NCBI RefSeq assembly: GCF_035994945.1
Contig: NZ_CP108677.1
Coordinates: 496,001-560,000, forward strand
DNA: 64,000 bases
Origin: Streptomyces sp. NBC_01216
Lineage (GTDB): Bacteria; Actinomycetota; Actinomycetes; Streptomycetales; Streptomycetaceae
Reading direction: 5' to 3'
The position numbers and the translations under genes were made by a program. Of this stretch, positions 37,626-46,655 are shown one piece after another (within the stretch, counting starts at the first letter, position 1; each line of letters starts with the position of its first letter). The notes under the pieces were generated by a model. That model searched no databases. It saw only the letters and a list, made by a program, of their open reading frames with translations, and was not told the DNA's origin.

Positions 37626-38906
37626 GTGCCCACGAGACACTCCTCCGCGGCGCCCGACGTCATCGTCGTCGGCGCCGGCATGATCGGCTCCGCCTGTGCC
37701 TACTACGCCTGCCGCGCGGGCCTCTCCGTCACCGTGCTCGACCGGGGTCCGGTCGCGGGCGGTACGACCGGGGCGGGCGAGGGCAACCTCCTCGTCTCCG
37801 ACAAGGCACCCGGCCCGGAACTCGAACTCGCCCTGCTCTCGCACCGGCTGTGGCACGAACTGCCGCGGGCCCTGCGGGCGGGGGCCGAGTTCGAGCCCAA
37901 GGGGGGCCTGGTGGTCGCCTCGGACGTGACGGGTCTGGAGGCGCTGCGCCACTTCGCCCAGGATCAGACCGGCTGGGGCGTCGCGGCGCACGAGGTCCCC
38001 GGCGACCGGCTCCACGACCTGGAGCCGCACCTCGCCGGGGGCCTCGCCGGTGCCTTCCACTACCCCCAGGACGCCCAGGTGCAGCCCGCGCTGGCCGCCG
38101 CCGCGATGCTGCGTGCCTCGGGGGCGGTGCTCCGGCTGGGCGAGGAGGTCACCGCGCTCCTCACCGGTCCGGACGGATCGGTGCGCGGGGTCCGCACGGC
38201 CTCCGGGGCCGAGGTGCACGCCCCCCACGTGGTGAACGCCGCGGGTGCCTGGGGCGGGACGCTCGCTCGGCTCGCCGGAACGGACCTGCCGGTCCTCCCC
38301 CGCCGCGGCTTCGTGCTGGTCACCGAGCCGCTGCCACCACTGATACGGCACAAGGTGTACGCGGCGGACTACGTCGCCGACGTCGCGAGCGACTCCGCGA
38401 CGCTGCAGACATCGCCCGTCGTCGAGGGAACCCCGGCGGGCCCGGTGCTCATCGGCGCGAGCCGCGAACGGGTCGGGTTCGACCGCACCTTGTCCACGGA
38501 GGCACTCGGCCGTCTCGCCGCGGGCGCCGCCCGGCTGTTCCCGGTACTCGCCGGGGTGCGGGTCATGCGCGCGTACACGGGCTTCCGCCCGTACCTTCCG
38601 GACCATCTGCCGGCCATCGGCCCCGATCCCCGGGTCCCGGGGCTGCTGCACGCCTGCGGACACGAGGGCGCCGGGATCGGGCTGGCACCGGCCACCGGGC
38701 TGCTGATCTCCCGGTTCCTGACCGGGTCCGCCCTCGGGACGGACCCCCGCCCGTTCCGGCCGGAACGCTTCTCCCCCGGCTTCCCCGGGCCCCCTGACTC
38801 GCCCCGCCCGCCTGGCTCCGTCGCCGCCCCCGGCTCAGCGCACGCTCCGCGTCCCGAGGGTCCGGCGTCCGCCCCGGCCCCGGACGAGCCCGGGGAGCGG
38901 GCATGA
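37626..38906 (+). CDS. DadA-like FAD oxidoreductase, probable D-hydroxyproline dehydrogenase catalytic subunit
   Basis: The 426-residue DAO-fold flavoprotein has the FAD motif VIVVGAGMIGSACAYYA near the N-terminus and the C-terminal HACGHEGAGIGLAPATG. It resembles D-amino-acid dehydrogenase and the catalytic subunit of hydrogen-cyanide-synthase-like or hydroxyproline dehydrogenase complexes. It is followed by overlapping genes for a small [2Fe-2S] protein and a second flavoprotein, the usual heterotrimer. It probably oxidises cis-4-hydroxy-D-proline to the pyrroline carboxylate. The C-terminal 40 residues are Pro/Ala-rich and probably disordered. Confidence 0.85.
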   Translation: MPTRHSSAAPDVIVVGAGMIGSACAYYACRAGLSVTVLDRGPVAGGTTGAGEGNLLVSDKAPGPELELALLSHRLWHELPRALRAGAEFEPKGGLVVASDVTGLEALRHFAQDQTGWGVAAHEVPGDRLHDLEPHLAGGLAGAFHYPQDAQVQPALAAAAMLRASGAVLRLGEEVTALLTGPDGSVRGVRTASGAEVHAPHVVNAAGAWGGTLARLAGTDLPVLPRRGFVLVTEPLPPLIRHKVYAADYVADVASDSATLQTSPVVEGTPAGPVLIGASRERVGFDRTLSTEALGRLAAGAARLFPVLAGVRVMRAYTGFRPYLPDHLPAIGPDPRVPGLLHACGHEGAGIGLAPATGLLISRFLTGSALGTDPRPFRPERFSPGFPGPPDSPRPPGSVAAPGSAHAPRPEGPASAPAPDEPGERA

Positions 38907-39298
38907 ACCCCGAGGTCCCGTCCACCGTCCTCCGAAGGCTGGGAGAGAGCATGTTCCGTCGGTCCGCACGCCGCGCGCGCCGCCCCCGTACCCCAGGGTC
39001 GCTCGTCGACGCGAGGCCGGTCGCGCCCATCCCGTTCACCTTCGACGGGCGGGCGGTGGACGCCCTGCCCGGCCAGTCGCTCGCCGCCGCGCTGTGGGGC
39101 GCGGGCATCACCGCCTGGCGCACCACGCGGATCGGCGGACGGCCGCGCGGCGCGTTCTGCGGGATCGGCCAGTGCTTCGACTGCCTGGTCACCGTCAACG
39201 GCGCCCCCAACCGCCGGGCCTGCCTGCTTCCGGCCGCGCCCGGCGACACCGTCACCACCCAGAAGGGACACGGCCGTGACGCCCTCGACACCCCCTGA
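38903..39298 (+). CDS. [2Fe-2S] subunit of D-hydroxyproline dehydrogenase-like complex
   Basis: The 131-residue protein has a ferredoxin-like fold with FCGIGQCFDC and a later Cys in RRACL, giving C-x4-C-x2-C-xn-C. Such small subunits (HcnA-like) pass electrons between the two flavoprotein subunits. ATG 38903 overlaps the previous stop by 4 bp and the next gene starts within its 3' end. The N-terminal 40 residues are basic extra sequence; a later in-frame ATG at 38951 would remove part of it. Confidence 0.85.
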   Translation: MNPEVPSTVLRRLGESMFRRSARRARRPRTPGSLVDARPVAPIPFTFDGRAVDALPGQSLAAALWGAGITAWRTTRIGGRPRGAFCGIGQCFDCLVTVNGAPNRRACLLPAAPGDTVTTQKGHGRDALDTP

Positions 39299-40907
39299 CG
39301 ACGACTCCGTCCACCCCGGCCACGCGCCCTCCGAAGGCACGCCCGGCTCCCCGGGCACCACCTCCGCGCCGTACGACCTCGTGGTGGTCGGAGCGGGGCC
39401 CGCCGGACTCGCGGGAGCGGTCACGGCCGCCGAGCGAGGGCTCTCGGTGGCACTGCTCGACGGGGACGCACGGCTGGGCGGCCAGTTCTACCGGCATCCG
39501 GCTCCGGCCCTCGGGGCGGCGCGGCCCGACGCGCTGCACCACGACTGGCGGGCCTTCGCCGCGCTGCGCCGTCGGTGGGAGGCGGGCGACGGCGTCCACC
39601 TCGCGGAACACCACGTGTGGACGGTGGCGTCCGAACGGCTCGCCACCCCCGGCACAGGAGCCGCCGGAGCGTGCTGGGCGGTCCACGCGGTCACCGGCCC
39701 CGACGGGGACCGGGGGCGTCCGGTGACTGTGCGGGGGCGGGCCCTGCTGCTGGCGACCGGAGCGGCCGAACGTCATCTGCCCTTCCCCGGCTGGACCCTG
39801 CCCGGCGTGGTGGGTGCGGGCGGCGCACAGGCCCTGCTCAAGGCGGGGCTCGTCCTGCCCGGACGGCGGATCGTGGTCGCGGGCAGCGGCCCGCTGCTGC
39901 TCGCGGTGGCCTCGTCGCTGACGGCCGCGGGCGCCCGTGTCCCGGCCGTGGTCGAGGCGTCGGGCTATCTGGGCTACGCCCGCGCACCGGGAGTGGTGGC
40001 CTCGGTGCCCGAGAAGGCGGCCGAGGCCGTCGCACACCTCGCACCCCTGCTGCGGCACGGCGCGCACCCCTTTCCCCGGCACGCGGTGATCCGCGCGCAC
40101 GGCGCGGACCGGGTCGAGGCGGTGACCGTCGCCCGGCTGGACCGCGACTGGCGACCGGTGCCCGGTACCGGACGCCGCCTCGACTGCGACGCGGTCGCCG
40201 TGGGACACGGGCTGGTGCCCCGGATCGAACTGGCCTCGGCGCTCGGCTGCGCCGTGCGCCGTGCCGCGGACGGCGCGGAGGCCCTCGTACTCGACACCGG
40301 GCAGGCGACCTCGGTGCCCGGAGTCTGGTCCGCGGGCGAGACCGCCGGCCCCGGCGGCTCCCGGCTGGCCCTGGCCGAGGGCGAGCTGGCGGGCCTGGCG
40401 GTGGTGCGGCGACTGCGCGGCACGGGGACCGGCGTGCCGCCCGCCCGGCTGCGGGCGCTGCTGCGCACCCGGGCGAGGCTCCGGGCCTTCGCCGGGCTGA
40501 TGACGCGCGCGCACGCGCCGGGCGAGGGCTGGCCGGAGTGGCTCGACGACGCGACGGAGGTCTGCCGCTGCGAGGAGGTCACCGCCGGCCGTATCCGCGC
40601 GGCCGTCGACGGGCTCGGCGCCGGTGACGCCCGGTCGGTGAAGCTCCTCACCCGGGCCGGGATGGGCTGGTGCCAGGGACGGGTGTGCGGGGCGGCCGTC
40701 GCCTGCCTGGCGCGCCCGGGAACCGCGGGGCGGGCTCGGGGCGCGGCGGCGCTGCCCGCCTCACCCGAGCGGCGCACCCCGGCCGTGCCCGTGACGCTGG
40801 GCACCCTGGCGTCCCTGGCACCGGCGTCCCCACCCGGCCCCGCACCCGACCGGGACGGCGCGCCGGCCGACGAGCCGCTTCCGGCGCCGCGGCGGCCACA
40901 CCACTGA
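39276..40907 (+). CDS. NAD(P)/FAD oxidoreductase with BFD-like [2Fe-2S] domain, third subunit of the complex
   Basis: The 543-residue protein has a pyridine-nucleotide-disulfide-type fold (VVVGAGPAGLAGAV near residue 35; second motif VVAGSGPLLLAVASS). A C-terminal bacterioferredoxin-associated-like domain holds CRCEE and CQGRVC cysteines. It matches the HcnB-type subunit of D-hydroxyproline or octopine/nopaline dehydrogenases. GTG 39276 overlaps the [2Fe-2S] gene by 23 bp and has AGAAGGG upstream. The last 60 residues are Pro/Ala-rich. Confidence 0.85.
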   Translation: MTPSTPPDDDSVHPGHAPSEGTPGSPGTTSAPYDLVVVGAGPAGLAGAVTAAERGLSVALLDGDARLGGQFYRHPAPALGAARPDALHHDWRAFAALRRRWEAGDGVHLAEHHVWTVASERLATPGTGAAGACWAVHAVTGPDGDRGRPVTVRGRALLLATGAAERHLPFPGWTLPGVVGAGGAQALLKAGLVLPGRRIVVAGSGPLLLAVASSLTAAGARVPAVVEASGYLGYARAPGVVASVPEKAAEAVAHLAPLLRHGAHPFPRHAVIRAHGADRVEAVTVARLDRDWRPVPGTGRRLDCDAVAVGHGLVPRIELASALGCAVRRAADGAEALVLDTGQATSVPGVWSAGETAGPGGSRLALAEGELAGLAVVRRLRGTGTGVPPARLRALLRTRARLRAFAGLMTRAHAPGEGWPEWLDDATEVCRCEEVTAGRIRAAVDGLGAGDARSVKLLTRAGMGWCQGRVCGAAVACLARPGTAGRARGAAALPASPERRTPAVPVTLGTLASLAPASPPGPAPDRDGAPADEPLPAPRRPHH

Positions 40908-40982
40908 CCTCTCCGACGACAGCCGCCGGCCGCCGGGCACCCCCTCGGCGATCCGGCACCCCACCTTCCAGAAGGGCACCTC

Positions 40983-41912
40983 GTGACCGCCTCCCCCTCT
41001 TCCCCCGCCTCCCCGCGCTGGGCTCCTTCCCGGCCCTGGCGCGGCATCATGGTCGCCACCACCCTCCCCTTCAGGGGCGACCTCTCCGTCGACTTCGACG
41101 CCTACGCCGAGCACGTCCGGTGGCTCCTCGACCACGGCTGCGACGGGGTGGTGCCGAACGGTTCGCTCGGCGAGTACCAGACGCTGACCGCCGAGGAGCG
41201 GGCCCGGGTCGTCCGCACGGCCGTCGAGGCGGCCGGCGACGGCGCCCGGGTGATGCCGGGCGTCGCGGCCTACGGCAGTGCCGAGTCGCGCCGCTGGGCC
41301 GAACAGGCCGCCGAGGCGGGCTGCGGCTCCGTGCTGCTGCTGCCGCCCAACGCCTACCGCGCCGGCCCCGCGGCCGTCCGTGCCCACTACGCAGAGGTGG
41401 CCGCCGCGGGACTGCCGGTCGTCGCGTACAACAACCCGTACGACACCAAGGTCGACCTCACCCCGGACCTGCTCGCCGAACTGCACACCGCCGGGCACAT
41501 CGTGGCGGTCAAGGAGTTCAGCGGTGACGTCCGCCGGGCCTACGAGATCGGCGAACTGGCCCCGGACCTCGATCTGCTGATCGGCGCCGACGACGTCCTG
41601 CTCGAACTGGCCGTCGCGGGCGCGGTCGGCTGGGTCGCCGGCTACCCGAACGCCTTCCCCGCCTCCTGCGCGGAGCTGTACCGGGCGGCCGTCTCCGGCG
41701 ACCTGGAGCGGGCCCTGCCGATGTACCGGGCCCTGCACCCGCTGCTGCGCTGGGACTCCAAGACGGAGTTCGTGCAGTCGATCAAGCTCTCCATGGACAT
41801 CGCCGGCCGACCCGGCGGCCCCTGCCGTCCGCCGCGCTCGCCCCTCGAAGGCGCGGTGGCCCACGAGGTGCGGGCCGCCAGCGAGAAGGCCGTCGCCGAC
41901 GGCCGGCACTGA
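40983..41912 (+). CDS. DHDPS-family lyase, probable pyrroline-4-hydroxy-2-carboxylate deaminase
   Basis: The 309-residue TIM-barrel protein of the dihydrodipicolinate synthase/N-acetylneuraminate lyase family has Schiff-base Lys177 (VAVKEFSG) and Tyr149 (VVAYNNP). In hydroxyproline catabolism this enzyme converts the dehydrogenase product to 2-oxoglutarate semialdehyde with loss of ammonia. Context supports that role over lysine synthesis. GTG 40983 follows AGAAGGG by about seven bases. Confidence 0.87.
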   Translation: MTASPSSPASPRWAPSRPWRGIMVATTLPFRGDLSVDFDAYAEHVRWLLDHGCDGVVPNGSLGEYQTLTAEERARVVRTAVEAAGDGARVMPGVAAYGSAESRRWAEQAAEAGCGSVLLLPPNAYRAGPAAVRAHYAEVAAAGLPVVAYNNPYDTKVDLTPDLLAELHTAGHIVAVKEFSGDVRRAYEIGELAPDLDLLIGADDVLLELAVAGAVGWVAGYPNAFPASCAELYRAAVSGDLERALPMYRALHPLLRWDSKTEFVQSIKLSMDIAGRPGGPCRPPRSPLEGAVAHEVRAASEKAVADGRH

Positions 41913-41941
41913 GCCCGCACCGGACCGAGAGGAGTCCCACG

Positions 41942-42943
41942 TTGCGTACCCGTCATGTGTTCCACGCCGTCGACTCGCACACCGAGGGCATGCCCACCCG
42001 GGTCGTCACCGGGGGCGTCGGGGTGATCCCCGGGGCCACGATGGCCGAGCGGCGACTGCACTTCACCGAGCACCTCGACCACCTCCGCACCCTGCTGATG
42101 TACGAGCCGCGGGGCCACGCCTCGATGAGCGGGGCGATCCTCCAGCCGCCCACGCGGCCGGACGCCGACTACGGCGTCCTCTACATCGAGGTCTCCGGAC
42201 TGCTGCCGATGTGCGGGCACGGCACCATCGGAGTGGCGACCGTGCTGGTGGAGACGGGCATGGTCCCCGTCGTCGAGCCGGTCACCACCGTCCGCCTCGA
42301 CACGCCGGCCGGTCTGGTACGGGCGGACGTACGGGTCGAGAACGGCGCCGCGAAGGCCGTGTCGCTCACCAACGTGCCCGCGTTCTGCGCCGCCCTGGAC
42401 CGGGAGGTGAAGGTTCCCGGCCTCGGCACGGTCCGCTACGACCTGGCCTTCGGAGGCAACTTCTACGCCTTCGTCGAACTGGACGCGCTCGGCCTGCCGT
42501 TCGACCGTGGGCGGAAGGACGAGCTCCTCACGGCCGGGCTGGCGATCATGGCGGCGATCGACGAGACGGACCGGCCCGCGCATCCCGTCCACCCGGACAT
42601 CGCCGGCGTCAGACACGTCTACCTCGCCGCGCCGGGTTCGGACGCCGTGCACTCGCGGCACGCCATGGCCATTCATCCCGGCTGGTTCGACCGGTCCCCG
42701 TGCGGCACCGGCACCTCCGCGCGGATGGCGCAGCTCCACGCGCGCGGACTGCTGCCGCTGGAACGGGACTTCGTCAACGAATCGTTCATCGGTACCCGGT
42801 TCACCGGCCGGCTGACCGAGGAGACCGAGGTGGGCGGGGCACCCGCGGTGGTGCCCGTCATCACCGGGCGGGCATGGATCACCGGCACCGCCCAGTACTT
42901 CCTCGACCCCGAAGACCCGTTCCCCGGAGGATTCCTGCTGTGA
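41942..42943 (+). CDS. 4-Hydroxyproline 2-epimerase (proline racemase family)
   Basis: The 333-residue protein has both catalytic cysteines of racemases, C91 (MCGHGTIG) and C254 (SPCGTGTSA). This separates it from dehydratases, which have Thr at the first position. It should interconvert trans-4-hydroxy-L-proline and cis-4-hydroxy-D-proline, the entry step of the pathway. The TTG start at 41942 is supported by GAGGAG nine bases upstream and by the conserved N-terminus. Confidence 0.93.
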   Translation: MRTRHVFHAVDSHTEGMPTRVVTGGVGVIPGATMAERRLHFTEHLDHLRTLLMYEPRGHASMSGAILQPPTRPDADYGVLYIEVSGLLPMCGHGTIGVATVLVETGMVPVVEPVTTVRLDTPAGLVRADVRVENGAAKAVSLTNVPAFCAALDREVKVPGLGTVRYDLAFGGNFYAFVELDALGLPFDRGRKDELLTAGLAIMAAIDETDRPAHPVHPDIAGVRHVYLAAPGSDAVHSRHAMAIHPGWFDRSPCGTGTSARMAQLHARGLLPLERDFVNESFIGTRFTGRLTEETEVGGAPAVVPVITGRAWITGTAQYFLDPEDPFPGGFLL

Positions 42944-44349
42944 CGTCCACGACCACCGTCCCGGGCTCCGGCTCCGGCTCCGATGTCATCCGGTCCGTGA
43001 ACCCGGCTGACCCCTCCGACCTGGTGGTGGAGTGCGCCGCGTCCGGTGCCCGCGCCACCGTCGGCGCCGCCGAACGGGCGGGCGTCGCCCAGGCCGGCTG
43101 GCGGGCCGCCGGCGCCGGGGTCCGCTCGGCCGCGCTGGGCCGTGTCGCCGCCGCGGTCGAGGCCGCCGCCGAGGAGCTGGCCGCGCTCGCGGTCCGTGAG
43201 GTGGGCAAGCCCGTGGCGGAAGCCCGCGCCGAGGTCGCCCGGACCGTGGCGATCTGGCGGTACTACGCCCAGCTCGCGCACGATCCCGTCGGCGAGGTCC
43301 ACGAACCGGCGCTCGGGCCGGGCCTGCTGATGACACGCCGTCGCCCCCGGGGAGTCGCCGGGCTGATCACCCCGTGGAACTTCCCCTACGCGATCCCCGG
43401 CTGGAAGGCGGCACCGGCCCTGGCCGCCGGCAACGCCGTCGTCCTCAAGCCCGCGCCGGAGGCGACGGCCTGCGCGCTGCGTCTGGCCGAACTCGTCGGG
43501 CGGGAACTGCCGGACGGGGTGTTCACGGTCGTGCCCGGCGGGGCGGCCGAGGGAGCCGCCCTGATCACGGCCTGCGACGCGCTCTCCTTCACGGGGTCCA
43601 CGGCCGCCGGCCGCACCGTGATCCGCGCGGCGACCGAGCGCGGTGTGCCCGTGCAGGCGGAGATGGGCGGGCTCAACGCGGCGATCGTGCTGCCGGACGC
43701 CGACATCGGCCGGGCGGCGGCCGATCTCGCCGCCGCCGTCGCCGGGTACGCGGGGCAGAAGTGCACGGCGACCAGCCGGGTCATCGCGGTCGGCGCCGCC
43801 CGGAAGCCTCTGCGGGAGGCGCTCGTGGAGGCACTGCGCGGTCTGCCGGTGGGCGATCCGGCGCATCCGGCCACCGTCTGCGGCCCGTTGATCGGCCGGG
43901 CGGCCCGGGACCGGGTGCGGGCAGCCCCCGGCGGCCTGTCCGATCTCCTCCGGTGCGAGGGCCCGTCCTCGCCCGGCTGGTACGCGCCGCCGGTCCTGGT
44001 GGACGCGCCGGGGCCGGACCACGCGCTGCTCCGGGAGGAGGTCTTCGGCCCGGTGGCGGCGCTGCTGGCCGCGGCGGACCTCGACGACGCGGTGCGTATC
44101 GCCAACTCCGTTCCGTACGGACTGGTCACGTCGGTGCACACCTCGGACCTCGACGCGGCCCTGTACGGTCTGGACGGGCTCGACACCGGGATGGTCCGCG
44201 TCAACGCGCCGTCGACGGGTGTCGACTTCCACCTCCCGTTCGGTGGAACGAAGTCCTCCGGCCACGGGCCCCGTGAGCAAGGCAGGTCCGCGCTGGAGTT
44301 CTACACGTCCAGTCGCACCTACACTCTGTCACCCACCGTGAAAACGTGA
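42940..44349 (+). CDS. Aldehyde dehydrogenase, probable 2-oxoglutarate semialdehyde dehydrogenase
   Basis: The 469-residue NAD(P)-dependent ALDH has a general-base Glu in QAEMGGLNAA and nucleophile C275 in GQKCTATSR. It contains the TPWNFPYAIPGWKAAPAL region and the C-terminal FGGTKSSGHGPREQG. It would oxidise 2-oxoglutarate semialdehyde to 2-oxoglutarate, the last step of hydroxyproline breakdown. GTG 42940 overlaps the epimerase stop (GTGA) and follows GGAGG by nine bases. Confidence 0.92.
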   Translation: MTSTTTVPGSGSGSDVIRSVNPADPSDLVVECAASGARATVGAAERAGVAQAGWRAAGAGVRSAALGRVAAAVEAAAEELAALAVREVGKPVAEARAEVARTVAIWRYYAQLAHDPVGEVHEPALGPGLLMTRRRPRGVAGLITPWNFPYAIPGWKAAPALAAGNAVVLKPAPEATACALRLAELVGRELPDGVFTVVPGGAAEGAALITACDALSFTGSTAAGRTVIRAATERGVPVQAEMGGLNAAIVLPDADIGRAAADLAAAVAGYAGQKCTATSRVIAVGAARKPLREALVEALRGLPVGDPAHPATVCGPLIGRAARDRVRAAPGGLSDLLRCEGPSSPGWYAPPVLVDAPGPDHALLREEVFGPVAALLAAADLDDAVRIANSVPYGLVTSVHTSDLDAALYGLDGLDTGMVRVNAPSTGVDFHLPFGGTKSSGHGPREQGRSALEFYTSSRTYTLSPTVKT

Positions 44350-44360
44350 CATTGTACGCT
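44346..44360 (+). promoter_or_regulatory. Candidate promoter/autoregulatory site of the GntR gene
   Basis: TACGCT (44355-44360) fits a -10 box. It overlaps GTGACATTGTAC, loosely similar to the AT-rich sites before the collagenase/PepP and dehydrogenase genes. It begins inside the stop codon of the aldehyde dehydrogenase gene. Confidence 0.35.
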
Positions 44361-44422
44361 GGTGCGGCGTCCGCCCCGAGAGCCGGGCGTCGGCGCGACG
44401 AGCGGAAGTCGGAGAACGGCAC

Positions 44423-45109
44423 ATGGGCCATCTGAAGCAGAGCCACCTCATCACCACCCGCGAGCGGCTGCGCGACCAGGTGGCGCACGCCCTGCGGGCC
44501 GCGTTGATATCGGGTGAACTGAAGCCGGGCCAGGTCTACTCGGCGCCGGGCCTGGCGGAGGACTTCGGGATCTCGGCGACCCCGGTCCGGGAGGCCATGC
44601 TCGATCTGGCGCGCGAGGGTCTGGTCGAGCCGGTGCGCAACAAGGGCTTCCGGGTCACCGAGGTCGACGAACGCGATCTCGACCAGTACACCGACATCCG
44701 GCTGCTCATCGAGGTGCCGACCGTCGGTCGGGTCACCCTGACCGCCGACCGGGAGGACCTGCGGGCGTTGCGGCCGATCGCCGAGGACATCGTGGCGGCG
44801 GCCCGTGCGCACGACCTCATCGGCTATCTGGAGTCCGACCGGCGCTTCCACCTCACGCTGCTGGGTCTGTCGGGCAACGAGCGGCTGGTCGAGACGGTCG
44901 GGGACCTGCGCAAGCGGTCCCGGCTCTACGGTCTGACGGCGCTGGACGAGCGGGGCGAGCTGCTGCCGTCGGCCGAGGAGCACCTGGAGCTGCTCGACCT
45001 GATGCTGGCGGGCGACGCGATGGGCGCGGAGGCGTGCATGGTCCGGCACCTCAGCCATGTCCGCTCGCTGTGGGCCCGGGGCGGTGCCGCTCGGCCGCCG
45101 GCGGAGTGA
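44423..45109 (+). CDS. GntR-family regulator (FadR/FCD type)
   Basis: The 228-residue protein has a winged helix at residues 12-80 (GLAEDFGISATPVREAMLDLAREGLV) and an all-helical FCD effector domain with the metal-binding pattern residues (D..H in ESDRRFH, H in AEEHLELL). It closes the hydroxyproline cluster on the same strand and is the natural candidate to sense hydroxyproline or a pathway intermediate and repress the cluster. Confidence 0.9.
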   Translation: MGHLKQSHLITTRERLRDQVAHALRAALISGELKPGQVYSAPGLAEDFGISATPVREAMLDLAREGLVEPVRNKGFRVTEVDERDLDQYTDIRLLIEVPTVGRVTLTADREDLRALRPIAEDIVAAARAHDLIGYLESDRRFHLTLLGLSGNERLVETVGDLRKRSRLYGLTALDERGELLPSAEEHLELLDLMLAGDAMGAEACMVRHLSHVRSLWARGGAARPPAE

Positions 45110-45117
45110 CGCCGACG

Positions 45118-45137
45118 GTCCGGGGCGCTCCCCGGAC
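45118..45137. terminator. Tetraloop hairpin terminator
   Basis: GTCCGGGG-CGCT-CCCCGGAC, an 8-bp perfect stem in the 30-bp gap between the convergent GntR and ROK genes. Confidence 0.6.
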
Positions 45138-45139
45138 GC

Positions 45140-46462
45140 TCAGTGGACCGCCCGCTCCCGGAGTGTGGACCGCCAGGCCGGAACGGGTTCCTCCGGGTCC
45201 GCCTCCGCTCCGCGTCCGCCGCGGGCGAAGAAGTCGGCGAGCGGCAGGAGCGCGGCTCCGACGGTGACGGCGTCCGGGCCCAGGGTGCCGAGCGCGACGC
45301 GGACCCGGGCGGCGGGGTACGCCAGGGCGTAGGCCGTGGCGTGGGCCCGGACGGCGTCCAGGAACCGGACGCCCAGCTGGATACCCGCCCAGCCGCCGAC
45401 GAGGATGCGCTCGGGCTGGAAGAGGTTGATCAGGTCCGAGAAGCCCGCGCCGAGGTACTCGGCGGTCTCCTCCAGCACGGCGAGGGCCGTCGCGTCGGGC
45501 TCGGGGGCGGCGCCGCCATCGGCCGGGGACGGGTACGCGGCGGCGAGCATCGCGGTCAGCGCGGTCTCCTCGTCCGCGCCGGCGGGCGGCTCGCCGCCCG
45601 CCTCCACCCAGCGTTCCACGAGGGCCTCGGCTCCCGCGTACGCCTCCAGGCACCCGCGGGCACCACACCGGCAGCGCCGGCCGCGCACCCGCACGGTCAG
45701 GTGCCCCCACTCCACCGCGCGACCGGACCGCGTGTCGTCGGTGACGACGCACGCGCCGACACCCGAGCCGAAGAGCACCACCACGGCGTTGTCCGCGCCG
45801 CGCCCGGCGCCGAACCACATCTCCGCCTGGCCGAGCGTCTTGGCTCCGTTGTCGATGTAGTACGGCACGCTCTCGGGCAGCCGCACGGACGCGCGGAGCA
45901 GCCGCTCCAGCGGCACCGCGTCCCAGCCGATGGTCTGGCCGTGCACCACGGCGCCGTCCTCGGGCGTCCCGGCGACGATGCCGGGCACGCCGACGCCCAC
46001 GCCGAGGAGCCGGTCGGTCTCGATCCCGGCCAGGTCGAGCACCTCGGCGATGCCCTCGCGGAGATGGCCGACGACGACACCGACGTCGTAGCGGTCCGTG
46101 CGGCGCGGCCCGTCGGACTCCAGGGGCCTCTCCACCCGGGCGAGTTCGGTGAGGGCGAGGTCGAAGAGTTCGACGCGTATCCGGGTCTCCCCGACGTCGA
46201 CGCCGATCATGTAGCCGCTGTCCGGTCTGATCCGGAGCAGCGTGCGGGGGCGCCCACCCGCGGAGTCGACGCTTCCGGCCTCCTCCACCAGTCCCTCGGC
46301 GACCAGTTCGGCCACCACGTTGCTCACGGAGCCCGAGCTGAGTCCCGTGACGGGGCCCAGCGAGAAGCGACTGAGCGGCCCGTCGAAGTACAACCGCCGC
46401 AATACCGCGGTGCGGTTCTCACGCCGCAGGTCACGCACCGTACGACCACTGCGCACTGTCAC
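45140..46462 (-). CDS. ROK-family transcriptional regulator
   Basis: The 440-residue protein has an N-terminal MarR-like winged helix (FSLGPVTGLSSGSVSNVVAE) and a C-terminal ROK sugar-kinase-like domain with the zinc-binding CRCGARGCLE and an ATP-like loop VGVDVGETRIR. Such proteins repress sugar-uptake operons and respond to sugars. It is divergent from the debris of a sugar ABC transporter, so its original target is probably lost. GTG 46462 has GGGG five bases upstream. Confidence 0.9.
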   Translation of the reverse strand: MTVRSGRTVRDLRRENRTAVLRRLYFDGPLSRFSLGPVTGLSSGSVSNVVAELVAEGLVEEAGSVDSAGGRPRTLLRIRPDSGYMIGVDVGETRIRVELFDLALTELARVERPLESDGPRRTDRYDVGVVVGHLREGIAEVLDLAGIETDRLLGVGVGVPGIVAGTPEDGAVVHGQTIGWDAVPLERLLRASVRLPESVPYYIDNGAKTLGQAEMWFGAGRGADNAVVVLFGSGVGACVVTDDTRSGRAVEWGHLTVRVRGRRCRCGARGCLEAYAGAEALVERWVEAGGEPPAGADEETALTAMLAAAYPSPADGGAAPEPDATALAVLEETAEYLGAGFSDLINLFQPERILVGGWAGIQLGVRFLDAVRAHATAYALAYPAARVRVALGTLGPDAVTVGAALLPLADFFARGGRGAEADPEEPVPAWRSTLRERAVH

Positions 46463-46534
46463 CGCGCCCCCTCGTCTTGAGTCCTTGCAGGCAACATACC
46501 GCTGTCGCACCCCTTGGCGCGACCTTCGCTTGAC

Positions 46535-46559
46535 GTTTAACTCACATCCTAAATTAAGC
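46535..46559. promoter_or_regulatory. AT-rich operator-like site between ROK gene and decayed transporter
   Basis: GTTTAA (46535) and TTAAGC (46554) form a near inverted repeat separated by 13 bases in an unusually AT-rich stretch, as in ROK-regulated sugar promoters. TTGACG at 46530 could be a -35. Confidence 0.35.
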
Positions 46560-46655
46560 CGTGAGAGACTTCGGGAACCGAACGCGGGAATGACGCGGGA
46601 CGACGCTCCCGTCCCTCCCCGGTGATCCGCCACTCCACGAAAGGCCCCTGGAGTC

